Shown: positions 12,401 to 24,500 of the stretch, piece by piece
Numbering within the stretch: the stretch's first letter is position 1
Layout: each line of letters opens with the position of its first letter
Assembly: GCA_032358255.1 (NCBI GenBank)
Contig: JAULBX010012763.1
Coordinates: 37,308-101,307 of the forward strand
Direction of reading: 5' to 3'
From: Heterotrichella gracilis
Taxonomy: Eukaryota > Sar > Xanthophyceae > Tribonematales > Xanthonemataceae
Length of the DNA: 64,000 bases
Translations under genes and position numbers: made by a program
The notes under the pieces: model-generated
The model's input: only the letters and a program-made list of their open reading frames with translations
Told to the model about the DNA's origin: nothing
Database searches by the model: none

Positions 12401-13993
12401 CGATGTCTCCTACCAGTACTTCAAGGACCAATTCACCCTGGAGCTGGCTACTGCCTCACCCAAGGGCAAGCAAGTGTTTATCCATTGTGACCAAAACAAA
12501 TCATCACCCAATGTCATCGGCCTTGCTAATCTGATCCCTCCATCGTCCCACGGCACCCTCCCTTGCCTGACGAGGACCCCCTCCTCCCCCGCCTGCGCAG
12601 AGCGACGTGTCCTACCAGTACTTCAAGGACCAATTCACCCTGGCCACACCCTCCCCCAAGGGCAAGCAGGTGTTCATCAGCTACGGGGCCCAGAGCAACG
12701 ACCATCCAATCCTATGCAACAGACCCCACCAATCTGATTGGCACCCTCCCATTCCTGTCAAGAAACCGCCCCCCACCCCCCTCCCCCGCAGAGCGATGTG
12801 TCCTACCAATACTTCAAGGACCGATTCACTCTAGAATTGGCCACACCCTCCCCCAAGGGCAAGCAAGTGTTCATCAGCTATGGGACACAAGGCAACGACC
12901 AGCTGCTGCAGTACTATGGGTTCGTTGAGGGGAGCAACCCGCATGATGTGTATGTCATGACCAGCTTTGTGGAGCGGCTGGGGCAGCGGCTGGGGTTGGG
13001 GTTGGGGGAGGTGGAGGCGCGGGTGGGGGGGCAGGAGGGGCATCTCAAGGCGGCGCAGAAGGTGGGGGATGTGGGGTGGATTGCGTTGCGGGGGTTTGGT
13101 TGAGAGCATGTATGTTTGCCTGTCTGTGTACTTTGCAAGGTGTGGCTACTTTTTGCGCATGGCTTGTCAGCAACGATGGGTAACATTGTCCTGAGTTGCA
13201 GAGCCTGGTTTGACCCATGGTAGCCTGTCCCCCTCCTCCAAACCCTACAGCATGTAGTCCCAACCCTGTGCGCAGGCTCTGGTCACTCTCAGGGGCTTCT
13301 CCAACCATCCCATCCACCACAAACCCTACATCAAAAGCCTTACAAGCAGCAACCCCACATAATAAGCCCTAAACCCTAAACCCTAAACCCTACATGCAGG
13401 CCATCGTCACCGCTAAGGGTTTTTCCGAGGAGGCCCGCCAGGCCGCGCGCGCCGCCATTGGCCCTACCTGCACCGATGCGCAGCTGAGCAGCGTGCTGAT
13501 TGGGTGCCTGGAGGTCGAGCTGCTGGGCATGGGAACCACCCTGCAGCATGACAAGAGCCTGCTGGCCAAGGGGGGGATGCTGACTGAGAGGAGGCAGCTG
13601 GCGGTGCAGGTGGGTGACAGGGGGGGAGCCTGAACCCTACGCGGAGAGCCCTAAACAGTCAGTAAACCCTAAGGGGGCTGGAGGTTGAGCTGCTGGCTAT
13701 GGGTAGCACCTTACACTATGACAAGGGCCTGATGGCCAAGGGAGCACTGCTGACTGAGAGGGGGCAGCTGGCGGTGCACATGGGTGACAAAGGTGGAAGC
13801 TACACCCTAGGCCCCAAACCCTACGTTTATTTCATAAAATGAACTCAATGTCCATATGTCCATATGCTCTTCATGAGTACCCTGACTACCCCCCTCCTTG
13901 TGCCTGCAGTTCCGGGTGCTGAAGAAGGGTCTGTTGCTGGATGCGCTCAAGGCACTCAACCAGGCAGCCAAGAAGATGGGAGCGACACCCTAG
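9459..13993 (+). CDS. SET-domain protein-lysine N-methyltransferase, Rubisco-LSMT-like, plastid-targeted
   Basis: Exons: 9459-9806, 10379-10663, 10980-11118, 11424-11515, 11730-11855, 12792-13061, 13400-13609, 13910-13993; 517 residues from the ATG at 9459 (498 from 9516). The N-terminus is rich in Ser, Thr, Ala and Arg without acidic residues, as in a chloroplast transit peptide. SET motifs visible: ENVRSRAFSG, the SAM-site DSCNHSS, and VFISYG..ND.LLQYYGF. A C-terminal helical region fits the Rubisco-LSMT substrate-binding domain. Members of this family methylate lysines of plastid proteins such as Rubisco large subunit or fructose-bisphosphate aldolase; the substrate here is unknown. A Gly/Ala-rich hydrophobic insertion (about 40 residues, exons 4-5) precedes the NHS motif. 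The SDVSYQYF exon has two partial upstream copies. Confidence 0.9.
11815..12075 (+). repeat. Exon-tail copies (CNHSS motif) in the SET gene
   Basis: The end of exon 5 (the LPVVDSCNHSSRAQ coding segment, to 11855) recurs near 11921-11967 and again, more degraded, near 12035-12078. Each copy is followed by a GTG(T/C)G donor-like site and CCTAAACCC-type sequence. Confidence 0.85.
12401..12720 (+). repeat. Two upstream partial copies of the SET exon at 12792
   Basis: Copy A (from 12401) and copy B (from 12601) both follow a CAG acceptor and match the beginning of the functional exon. Both keep the frame through the KGKQVFI region. Copy B reaches SYGAQSND and lacks two codons; copy A diverges after VFI. 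Neither has the LLQYYGF continuation of the complete exon. Confidence 0.9.
13367..13392 (+). repeat. Near-perfect telomere-type tract (CCCTAAA) next to a splice acceptor
   Basis: Between three and four uninterrupted CCCTAAA units end only a few bases before the CAG acceptor of the 13400 exon. This is one of the cleanest interstitial telomere-type tracts in the window. Confidence 0.92.
13678..13795 (+). repeat. Diverged copy of the SET gene exon-7 tail
   Basis: The second half of exon 7 (CLEVELLGMGTTL...LTERRQLAVQ) is repeated downstream with several substitutions. It is separated from the exon by an AACCCTAAG-like linker and followed by GGTGACAAAGG. The frame remains readable over most of the copy. 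Confidence 0.85.
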
Positions 13994-15504
13994 CCAAGGG
14001 TTGAGGCCTGGCGCTGCTAAGAGGCATCAGACGCTGTGCTTGCGAGATTCCCGATTCCCATTGGATCCGCTGGGATTTTTGAACTCTATTGGGCTTGCGC
14101 AAGTTTTGTTGGTCACCAAAAGTGCGATGTCTCCTGTGCCTCTCAGCCTGAGGCCTTCCGCATGGGGTGCATCCAAAGAGAGAAAGAGAGAAAGGCTGCT
14201 GGGAAAGCACAATGCTGTTGATAATCATTGATTTTGCGATAATTATTGTTACACTGAACATGTATGCATTCCCGCATTCGTTTCGAATGGGCCAGAGGTT
14301 TGGCATTCCAAAGCAGTTGAAGCTGTCAAATTCGAGATTTTGTTCCAAAGTCTCAGAGAGTTATGTGTTTACATGCGCCCGGCGGAGAATATATTGTAAT
14401 AATAATACACCTCGGCATTAATATTGAACTGCTGTGCACAGCAACAGTTGCAGCTAGTATCTACTCAGTCTGTTGAGCAGGCATTGCTATGGCATCTGCA
14501 GAGTGAGTAATTATTGCAGAGTGAGTAATTATTGTACGCAGCCTGTCCCTGAATAGGCGCGTTCAACGAATCCAGTGATCCAGGAGTTATCAAAGATCTT
14601 GAGAACGGCATTGCCCTTCTGTCACAGTGGTCACAGTGCCAGTACTGTTTCTCCTACCATCATGGCACCTTAGGTGGACTCCAAATTGGGGTGGAGCAAA
14701 TGGGAGCAAATACATACATTATGCTTGGCACAGGCCCTGGGCGGCCCATAGCAAAGCATTGCGCGTAACGTTGAATTGATTATTGACAATTCCGCTCCAT
14801 GATTTCAAATGGAGTCCACAGTGACAGAATGTTTTTGCTGTACAAAAACGTCTTTTCTGGTATGCGCACACTTGCACATACGCTCTATGGCAATACTGCA
14901 GTACGTACGTTGCAGCAAGATCCGGATGGCCATGCATCATCATCAAGGAGGCAATGCCATGCACTGCATGCTGCATGGCGTGATGTCCCCTGGCACATCT
15001 ATGTAACCTGGTAAGGCCATTGCTTACAGCCTTCGTGAAATAAACTTTTATTTATTATTAATTACACATACTTATTAAAGGCCTGGTGAAATATAATGTT
15101 TTATTATATGCCTGATGAGACAAACTCCTACTAGGTTATAGGCTAGGTGAAATAATTCCCTATGTCCTTTAGCAAGGAATAGTTTTGGTGTCCACCAACC
15201 GACATTATTTGCCAGGAATAAGAAATAACCTACTTGTCTCAAACTCAAAGACGCTGGCTGTCCAAAGGACACGTTACCAAGTACAATTTGCGATGGACGT
15301 TTGCAAGTCTGTAAATGTGAAATTGGATTGAAAATTCGATAAGAGACTCTCAAGTTGATCATTTGGAGAATGACATGAGCTTGACATTTTAAAAAGATTG
15401 ATAATCTGCAAATGGCGCATGGCATCAAGCCTTAGACGCCAACTGAGTTGACAAAATCCGCAAGTCCACAAACTTTGGGCTGTTAGCGTTATGCATGCAT
15501 ACCC
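13994..15504. other. Convergent 3' region between the SET and PAO genes
   Basis: No gene recognised. The sequence is clearly more AT-rich than its surroundings and has no telomere-like tracts. A short direct repeat (GAGTGAGTAATTATTG twice) lies at about 14503-14534. It probably holds both 3' UTRs. Confidence 0.5.
14395..14399 (+). terminator. TGTAA poly(A) signal, SET gene candidate
   Basis: TGTAA lies about 400 nt after the stop at 13993. TGTAA is the established chlorophyte polyadenylation signal; use here is inferred. Confidence 0.4.
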
Positions 15505-17512
15505 TCAGCCCTTAACCTTTGCTGCCTTGAGAATGGCAGAAGCCTGTGCCCTGCCAGAGCCATATGCACCATGCACAGTGGCTTGGTAGGTGTAGTTGCA
15601 CGCCTCACCCGCAAAGTAAACCCTGCCATGTCGTTTCCCTAGGATATCGCTTGCACCATCGGGTGCGCCTGTGCCTATAAAAGAGTATGACCCATAACTG
15701 AAGGTGTCACTCCCCCACCGTGTGACCTTATAATCAATTGGAGCATCTGGAAGAGCAACATCAGGGTCATTTGCATACAAGCTGCGCAGTTTGCCAAACG
15801 CCTGCTGCATGATAGCCTTGTCGCTCAGTGCACTGGCCTCCAGCTGCCACGCAAAATCTGCCGCCATAAATGCAATTATGATCGGCTTGCCGCTGGAAGG
15901 AACTAAAGAATAATATTCAGCCCATCCGCCGCGTGGTGTGGCAATGCGGCCAAACCACTCCGCAGAGTTATCCCAAAATACCGAGTCAAATATCATGATC
16001 ACCTTGTTAAGGAGACCCATCCCCAAGCCCCTGATGGCAGCCGCCTTGTCCTGAGGCAGAGCCGGGGAAAAGGAGATGGTGCCCCTCTTGAGCACGCCCA
16101 AAGGAACCGTCACAAGTGCGTACTTCCCGTTGCACTTGGACCCTGCTTTCGTGGTCACTGTCACCCCCTTGGCCGATGTTGCAACGCTGGTGACCACTTC
16201 GTTCAGCTGTATGTTGGTGCCACTCGCCACAGCCTTGACTATCTGGGTATACCCCTTGGGGAACCACAGTTCATCCCCTACCAGCTCATCGCCCCCTTGA
16301 AACCTTGCAGCATCCAGCGCCGTGATTGAACCCGAGTACTCCTGCTCGATGTCGCTGTTGATCACGTAGTCCAGGGAAGCCCTATCAAAGGGTTTTTTCA
16401 CTCGCAACGGGTACTTTGCCAGGTACTGCTTCAGCACTTGGTCGATAGACTGGCCGTCTTGCGCGTTTGCATTCAGGTACGATTTGAAGGCACTGCCAAT
16501 GGCATCCACAGCGTTGGACTCGCCGTCTGTCAGGAGGCGTGGAGAGCTGCCTCCATCGTACACAATAGCAGACTCAAGGTCGGTAGACAGGGTGGCAAGC
16601 TTTAAATCCTTTGTAAGGGCTGCGATGGGGTTTCCAGGCCCCGCTCCGTGGATCCAAGCAGCGCCCAAGTCGATAGGACCTGTGCAGACATGGGGGGAGG
16701 GGTGGGATGGGGGTAACTTGCAATAACACCAACTTTTTCCAAGATTGACTGCAGATTAATCTCCAGTAATATGCCAAAGCACAACCTATACATTCCTTTT
16801 GGGGTGCAAATAGGGCCACAGGATCAGAAAAAATTAGACCGTTGCCCTATAGATGAGCCCTTAGAACCATCAGTTGCAGCAGGTCCCAACCCAGCACTGT
16901 GTGTTTATAACACCATGCATGCAGTTTAGCGCAAAGCAGCTGCACAGCCCTTGCATCTAGCCCTTGCGCTAGCCCTTGCCAACTTGCCTTTGCACTGCGA
17001 AGGAGCGGGGACATACCAAGCAGTGTCTATTTTCATGGTTGACCACTCATGGGTCACTTGTGTGCAACGCTGGCATGCATGCATTCGAATCAGGGAAAGT
17101 GTGTGAGGGGCTGTAGGATGCCTGTTTTTGGCTCAACAAGTTTACCCACCTCCCTCAATTGCAAGGTTTGCACCCTACCTCCTTTGGTGTCGACAGTCCA
17201 CATGCGGCCTCCGATTCGCTGCCTCCCCTCCAGCACCACCACGCTCAACCCCCCTGCTCGCAGCGTCTTGGCGGCGGCCAGTCCCGAGATGCCAGCCCCA
17301 ACAACCACCACGTCGGCATCACACGTTGCAGCGGCTTGCAGGCGCCGGCCGGTGGCATTCTGCGCGGATGCAGCAGCAGTCCTGATGGCGTCGTGCCCGT
17401 AGCTATCGATGGACCCTGGGGTGCTCAGCGCCACTGGGCGCACAGCGGCAGTGGATGGCAAGGTGAGAGCTACAAGATGGCACACTGCCAGGAGGTAGAG
17501 GTTGAACGCCAT
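15505..17512 (-). CDS. FAD-dependent amine oxidase (polyamine oxidase-like), secretory
   Basis: Two exons, 17512-17179 and 16679-15505, joined in phase 1; 502 residues. The start is the ATG at 17512. A signal peptide follows ([20 protein letters not shown]). The dinucleotide-binding motif is [20 protein letters not shown] with [13 protein letters not shown] after it, then DLGAAWIHG typical of polyamine oxidases. LLNKV holds the Lys expected near flavin N5. The C-terminal FAD motif is [20 protein letters not shown]. The length fits plant apoplastic PAOs (about 500 residues). The enzyme should oxidise spermine or spermidine and release H2O2 in the secretory or extracellular space; exact substrate not determinable. 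Unlike most genes here, its single intron (16680-17178) has no exon copies or telomere repeats. Confidence 0.93.
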
Positions 17513-18521
17513 CAAGATAGCGCTGAACAGCTGGCTAGCTGTTCAGCAGGGCGCTGGGGTACAGGGTGAGCCGAGCAGTACTGGTGTGACAGCAGTGTGG
17601 TTGGCTGTTCAGCGCGCCAGCCGTGGTGCCGGCATACAATCGCAGCCCAAGTGTGCAAAGTGTGTTTAAACTGGACTTTATCTGTGTGGTACAAAGTCCG
17701 CGCGCACCGGCAACCGCCGTTCTCGTGTGGTACTGTGCAACAAAGCACCTGCAGCAGCCTGGCAGCAGTACTCTGAGGCCCTCGAGTGCCTGGTGAGAAA
17801 TGGTATATTTTGTCGTTTTTTTGGACAAGGGGCAGTTGGCAGAACGGCTGTTTTTCTGCATATCGATACCGGAAGGCCGCGGCTTGGACTTAACTGTCCC
17901 TGACATACGCCTAGATGCGGGTAAACAAGAAATTGTCTTCGAGAACGCGTTCCCAGCAAGCGGGGGCGTTACCCGGGGCGTTACCCAGGTACTAACACCC
18001 TAGGGCTTGGCGTGCACATGTGCACTGGGGGCCTGTGAACCCAGGGTACCAATCCACTTGCTATGGGGGAGTTCTTGCACCTAGCCCTTGCACCAACTTG
18101 CCTTTGCCTTTGTTTGAAGGAGGCGGGGGCGGTCAATTGGGGCCCACACAACCCACAGCACGCGTCCTCCCACGCCCCACTTTCCAAACCCACGCACAGG
18201 GCCACAGTTGGCAGCATGCAATTGTACACAGTGCTGAACTTATTACAGCTCTGTTGACCACCTACCACCCGCCATCATAAAGCTTTGCACCCACACAACC
18301 GTATGAAGCCCAAAAACATGGTGGGTTTCCATATAAAATGACCAGGGCAACCCAAAAGGCGAAAGTCAAAACTAAAAGACGCGGGCCCATGGCTTACTGC
18401 ACCAAAATGTTGGCCCTTGAGGGGCAGCGCTGGTATGGCACCACAAGAGCAGCCGGCAGCCAAGCGAATGATGCCAGGGGACCACAAAAACCCATTAAAT
18501 AAATTCCATCCCCGGGACCGC
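17513..18521. other. PAO upstream region and 3' region of the ARM gene
   Basis: No gene recognised. It should hold the PAO promoter and 5' UTR (near 17.5-17.9 kb) and the 3' UTR of the next minus-strand gene. A reverse TGTAA lies at 18242-18246. Confidence 0.45.
18242..18246 (-). terminator. TGTAA poly(A) signal for the ARM-repeat gene
   Basis: TTACA on the plus strand reads TGTAA on the minus strand, about 276 nt after the stop at 18522. It fits the chlorophyte poly(A) signal by motif and position. Confidence 0.45.
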
Positions 18522-21500
18522 CTATGACCACGACGAGGACCGTCCCACTCCCGAGAATCCAGTCAGCAGCCTGAGGCCATCCATGAACGATCCCTGGGAC
18601 GCCACGACAGCGGCTGGGGATGGAGATGCGGCTGACGGCTTGGGCCTGGATACAGGGTGGAACAGGGTGAGAATGGGGTAAGGGGGAATTAAGTGGGGGG
18701 TATGAGACGGCGTCCCGCGGCTCAGAAAAAATAATGCCGTGTGATTGTAGATGCCCATGCGCATCCTCGCCCCATGGGTGAACCCACTGGGTGGCAGCCT
18801 GCAAAAATAAAATAACCAAGCAAATGCACCCACAAAGAGTCCCCCCACCCCACTCCCATCCCCACCGCACCTGGCCTGTGGCTGGTCCTCCAGGGGGAGT
18901 GATGATGCGGGTACGGGTGGTGGAGGGTGGTCTGCAGCCGCGCTCATCATGAACTGGATGAGGCGCCGGTGCAGCACCGCCTCCAGGGCAGGCGCCAGGT
19001 GGCGGCCGTGGGAGCGTGCCAGCTGGCGCACCACACCGTTGGCCAGCAGGACCTGTGGGGGGTGAGGGGTGAAGGAGTGAGGTGGAGGGGTTTGCTTTGC
19101 GAACAGTGCAGCAATACAGCCGGCTGACCTTCAAAGCTTGTCCTATACTGCAATCATTTACATGCATTCCAGCCCACACAACCTACACAAAGGCCAGAAG
19201 ATAGCTACGCTAACCTAACCGCCTCATCCCCTGTCCCAAGGTCCCCCTTACCCCTCATCTCCAACCACGTCACCAGTGTGTATGCCCCCTCGACCTCCGC
19301 CTCACCCCCATCTCCCCCATCAATACCCTACCCTAGGGTTTTCATCCCTCACCTCAAACCTCCCCACCAGCGTGTCTGCGACTACCTCCCTTAGCCTCGC
19401 TCCGGCACCCCCCGCAGCCCCGGCGTAGTCCAGTGCGCGCGCCATGGCGGGGGCGTCATCCAATGCGCCAGGGGCTATCCTCTCGCAGTGGTCTTGCAGG
19501 GCGTGCATCTGGGATGGGATGGGAAGGGGGGAACTTCGATAGGGTTTAGGGTTTTAAAACTGGCCACCCATGGGACCCCCAATGTGCTATGGGTAAATGT
19601 GGTGCTACAGAAAACAACCATTGTGTGGTTCTGTAGAGCAGGCAGTACTGTTCCAACCAACAAACAAACCAGCACCCTCACATCCCACTCCCACCTATAT
19701 TGTTTTATTAGTTATTGTATTCCACCCCGTCCTTGACCACACCCTCCACCTCCCTCCCCACCTTCAGGTGCGCCGCCACTGCCCACACATCCAGCACCTG
19801 ACTCTGCTCCACGCCGCCACACCCCCTGCGCCACAAGGAAACACACAACGCTGGTCACTGCATCGACATCAGGTGTCCAGGTAAGTGGTTTAGGTGTAAC
19901 AGTCAATAACATTGTTTTAGGGTTTAGGGTTTAGTTCCACGCAGCATACTCCTGCCTGGCTGCACCGCTGAAACGCACGCAACCGATCCACCCAACCATT
20001 GTAAAAGTAAGCTGTAGGATTCAGCATTTAGGTCTGGGCGCACCACTACCTGTAATAGTCTATGGCTGCTGACGTGGCCTCCCACGTGGCTTCAGGCGAC
20101 AGCAGGGGGGGTGGAGGCAGCACCAAAGGGTGGGCAGCATGGGTGCCAGGGGGGTGTAACAGGTCGCGCAGGACGGGGGAGGACTGCTCTGCCAGGCTGC
20201 AAGGGAGGACCATCTCGCGGCCTGCGGGGTGGGCAGGGCCAGGGGTGGGAGTGGGTGGTTACGTCTGAAGCGTGTATGAACGAGGCTCGGGCGATTGTGG
20301 GGGGTGGGGGGGTATCACAGCCACTGCCGGCTCACTGCCGATGAGGGCCACACGCACTGAGCTGCTTATGGAATGCATACTCCAACCCATGCAGGGTCAT
20401 TGCAAGGTGTGATGACCGCAAAACCAGCTGTGAAGCATCATCATGCAACCTCCGTTTTCGAGTTGTTACACCCACCTGCGACCAGGAACGTGTGCTCTTT
20501 GGCAGCCTCGAAATGGCCGGCGTCAATCCCCGCAACGCCATTGCCCTGTCCCCATTCCTCCCCTCCCCCCTCCCCGTCTTCGTCACCCTGCGGCAACCGC
20601 GCCTCCCCAACCCTCCGATCCCCTGATGGGGTCCCAGGGCTCGATGGCTGATCCAAACTTGCGTCCCCGTTCTCCACATCCCCGTTTTCTTCGTAATCAT
20701 CCCTAGGTCCGCCTCCCAGGGACGCAGAAATGGCGCTGCGGGGACTGGTGGCCAGGGTGGCCATGTTTGTTGAAATTGGGGAGGATGGGAGTGCCAATCG
20801 GAGATTGGAGTTTGATTCTCTGGGGATGTGAATTCCGGTGACGGGCACAAACGTGAGGGCCTGGGTGACTGACAGCATGGCGGTGGTGGCGTCCAGTTCT
20901 GCAGGGGGAGAGAACAGGGTTCAAGCCTGAAAGGCGCCCTATAGACACAAGTACATGTGTACCTGACACACAGCTGTTACCAGTGCATGCATGTTCAATA
21001 GTTCCAGTTACATGCATGCCCCAAGCGGGATGCACCCATCCAGATTCGCCCATTGACCCTTAGCAAACACAACTGGGGATACCTACCAAGTGGTGGCATT
21101 CCAATGCCATAAAAAAACAACTTCCAGGTTACACTCCCATGACCGGATTACCCACCCACCCACCTTCCCCACCCACCCCCGCCGCCCCCTCGTCCCCCCC
21201 CCGCTCCTGCTCCCCCACAAATGCCCCCACCAGCGCCGCCAGCCTTCCCCCCCTCAGCAGCAGGGGGGCGGATGCGGCTGTGTGGTTGAGCAGGTGACCG
21301 GCAGCCAGCGCTGAACCCACCACCGCTGAGGGCTGCAAGGGGGAAAATGGCATGATAATTTGTGAGAGGGTGTATGGATGGAAGGGTTTGGTGTATGTTT
21401 GTGAGCGCTACAACTCCTCGAATGCAGATGATTTGTTGGATACATGTGCAGGCACATGTAGGCGGTGCAATGCAGCATGAGGTTTCAATCAGTCACCTGG

Positions 21501-24500
21501 GGCAAGTGAGGGACATGCTGGTGCTGGTGAGGCAATCACCAGCACCAACCAATGGGTAAAAGCTCCCACCACCCCCATCCCTACCACACCGCCACCCACC
21601 ACCTTACACACCCCATGCACCCCCACCCCCACCCCCACCCCACCCACAGCCGCCCCACACCTGCACATTGGCAATCACCGCCAGCCCCCCCTCGCTCCCC
21701 GCCCTGGCCAGCACCAGCGGCGCAAGCTGGGGCAGCGCCAGTAGGCCCCCGAAGCAGCCTCCCACCACCGCGTGCATCACCACAACCACCCCCTCGCCCT
21801 GCAGCAGCCCCGCCAGCAGCTGCTGAGTGCACTGGCCCTCGGGGTCGTCACAATCCACTGCCAAGGTGGCGGCTCGCACCAGGGAGGAGAGCTCGGGCGG
21901 GCCCAACAGCGCGCGTACAACCTACAGGGTTTGGGGGTCAGATTTAGGGTGCAGCAGAACGCACACCATCCCAGGGGTAAACGGTTTAGGGTTCAAGGCC
22001 CAGCAGCTGCTGCGTGCACTGGCCCTCCGGGTCGTCACAGTTCACTTCCAGGGTGGCGGCCCGCACCAGGGAGGAGAGTTCAGGCGGGCCCCACAGCGCG
22101 CGCACAACCTATAAGGTTTGGGGTTCAGGTACTGTGGTTACAAGCTGCGCCAGGAAAGAGCTGCTTGGTACCGCATGTGCAAGACTGACTGCTAGAGGTA
22201 CAAGAAATGTCAGGACAGGGCTGGTGGCGCAAGCGTGTGCAAGCTGATTGCTGATCCGGCTGTGTTGCTGGAATGCATGAATTATTAAAGGGGGCGTAGA
22301 GTTTAGGGCCAAGCAGGACGCGCGCTACCTTGATGATGGGGCTAGGACACTCTGGCCGAGGGTTGAGTGCAGACCCTGGCCTGGGGCTTTGTGCACACCC
22401 TTGCCTAGGGTTTTGCACGCACCTGGAACGTGTCGTGGTCCTCACAGAGCGTTGTGAGCAGCTGCGCCACCCTGTGCTGCTGGCCCTGGGTGTGCAGGAG
22501 GCCAACCTGCGGGAGAGGGCAGGGTTATGTGCATAGTTTTTGGGTAAGGTTGTGTGTAGGGTGTGTGTAGGGTTTTAGGTAGGGTTCTGCGTAAGGTGCG
22601 AATTGCTGCTGGCCGACACATGCCCCACACCTCCTCACATGTGCAACATAGGCACCAAAATCACGCCATTACATCCAGATCACAGCTCAAGAAACAACCC
22701 ACGACAACAGGCAGACCCGCCGCCCCCAGTACCCACCAGCGCCGCCACCCCCCCTTCCTCCACCAGGAGCTTGGATGCACTGGCCACCTCCCCACTGCCA
22801 AGCATCTCATCAATGATGTCTAGAGCTGCAGGGGGGACGATTACGGCGTGAGAGGATGGCGGCAGATGGTAGGCCCAGGGGGGCAAGGGGAAAGAAGAAT
22901 AAGTAATTCCCCGGGGCATGACAATAACTGCGACAGAGTCGATGCGGACGGGAAGGAGGGATATGTATGGAGGGGCGAGGTATCAATTAATAAAGGTGTA
23001 CTGTTGAGGTGTACCCCAGAGTATATCCCACACTGGTACATGTGATGCCAAGCCTGCACTGTGATCCTGACTGTGACCTACAATTTGTGTTGCAGCATCC
23101 CTGAATCATCCCCGATACACCCTGCCACATGGTGGTGTGGGTAGCTCTCAAACCCTAATTACAACCCTACCACATCTCCAGCGCACCCCAACCACACCCC
23201 TACCACACACCATGGGCCAAACCCTCCTTGCACCCCCAACACACAACCCCCGGCGCACCTATCAACAGCGACACAGCGAGTTTCTTTGCCATCAACCTCC
23301 CCAACCTCCGCCACCACCTCTCAACCCCCACCTCCCCCCCCACACCACCACCGCCCGCGCACCTATCGACAGCGACAGTGGGTCCCTGCACTTTGCCATC
23401 AGCTTGACCAGCACCCCCATCTGCTGGATGAGCAGGCGGATGACATCGCGGGAGCGCCTGGCCAGGGGGCACAGCAGCGACATGAGCTCGCGGGCCCAGG
23501 CGCTCAGGCCCGGCTCGGGCATGTGGTCCAGCACGCCGCGCAGCAGGCGCACCTGGGGGGGGGGAGGGTTGTGAAGCGGGGTAATTATAGGGAGTGGGTG
23601 GGCGGGTGTTGGTTGGGGTTTGGGGGAGCGGGGTGTGTGTGTGCAAGAATAGTGGTCGGGATTTAGGCAAAGGAAACCACAATAGCGACATCCCAACTTG
23701 CTCAGGCCGGGCTCTGGCATGTGTTCAAGAAAGTCACGCAGCAGGCGCAAAAATACCCACCATGACCACCACGTTGAGGCCCTCTACCAGTGTCATCCTA
23801 TGTCCCCACTCATCCACCCATCCGCCCACACCCTCCCCAACGGTTTCCGCCCCATTACACCCACCCCCTTTTAGAACTGACCACCTCACCCTACCCCACA
23901 CCCAGCCGCCCACACCCTCCCCAAGGGTTTCCGCACCATTGCATCAAACCCCCCCGAGCTGACCACCTGGCTGGTGGCCGCCCCGCTGGTGTCGCTCCTG
24001 ACCAGCGCGTGCAGGGCCCGCACAACCTCCAGGGGCCCCTCGTCGTGGGGCTGGTACTTGAGCAGCTGGCACAGGGAGGGGACGGCGCCGGCGGCGATGG
24101 CGGCGTGCCTGTGGGGGGTTGTAAGTGTGTGGTGTGCAGGGGGGTTGGGGGGGGAGTGCGTGAGTAAACAATGAACCTTTGTAGCTAGGTTAGGTTTCTT
24201 TCAATCTGCCACCGCAGCGCCATACAGCCATTGTGGGGGCTTGGCCTGCTGGAGCAGCACCAGATACCCTATCGAGGGTACTTGCCTGCCGGCGCAGGAT
24301 GCGCACCCTATTAGCGTGTTCCTTGCCGGAGCTGAAACCGAAAACCCTGGCAGGGTTTTGACTGCCAGACCCGCACCACCCCGCCGCGCACATGTTCCTC
24401 GGGGTGTGCCTGGCCAGTGTAATCATCCCCATGGTGGCTGATAGTGACACCCTGTGTAGGGTTTCCGCTTCCCAGCGCAGGACCACGCACCCTATTGTAG

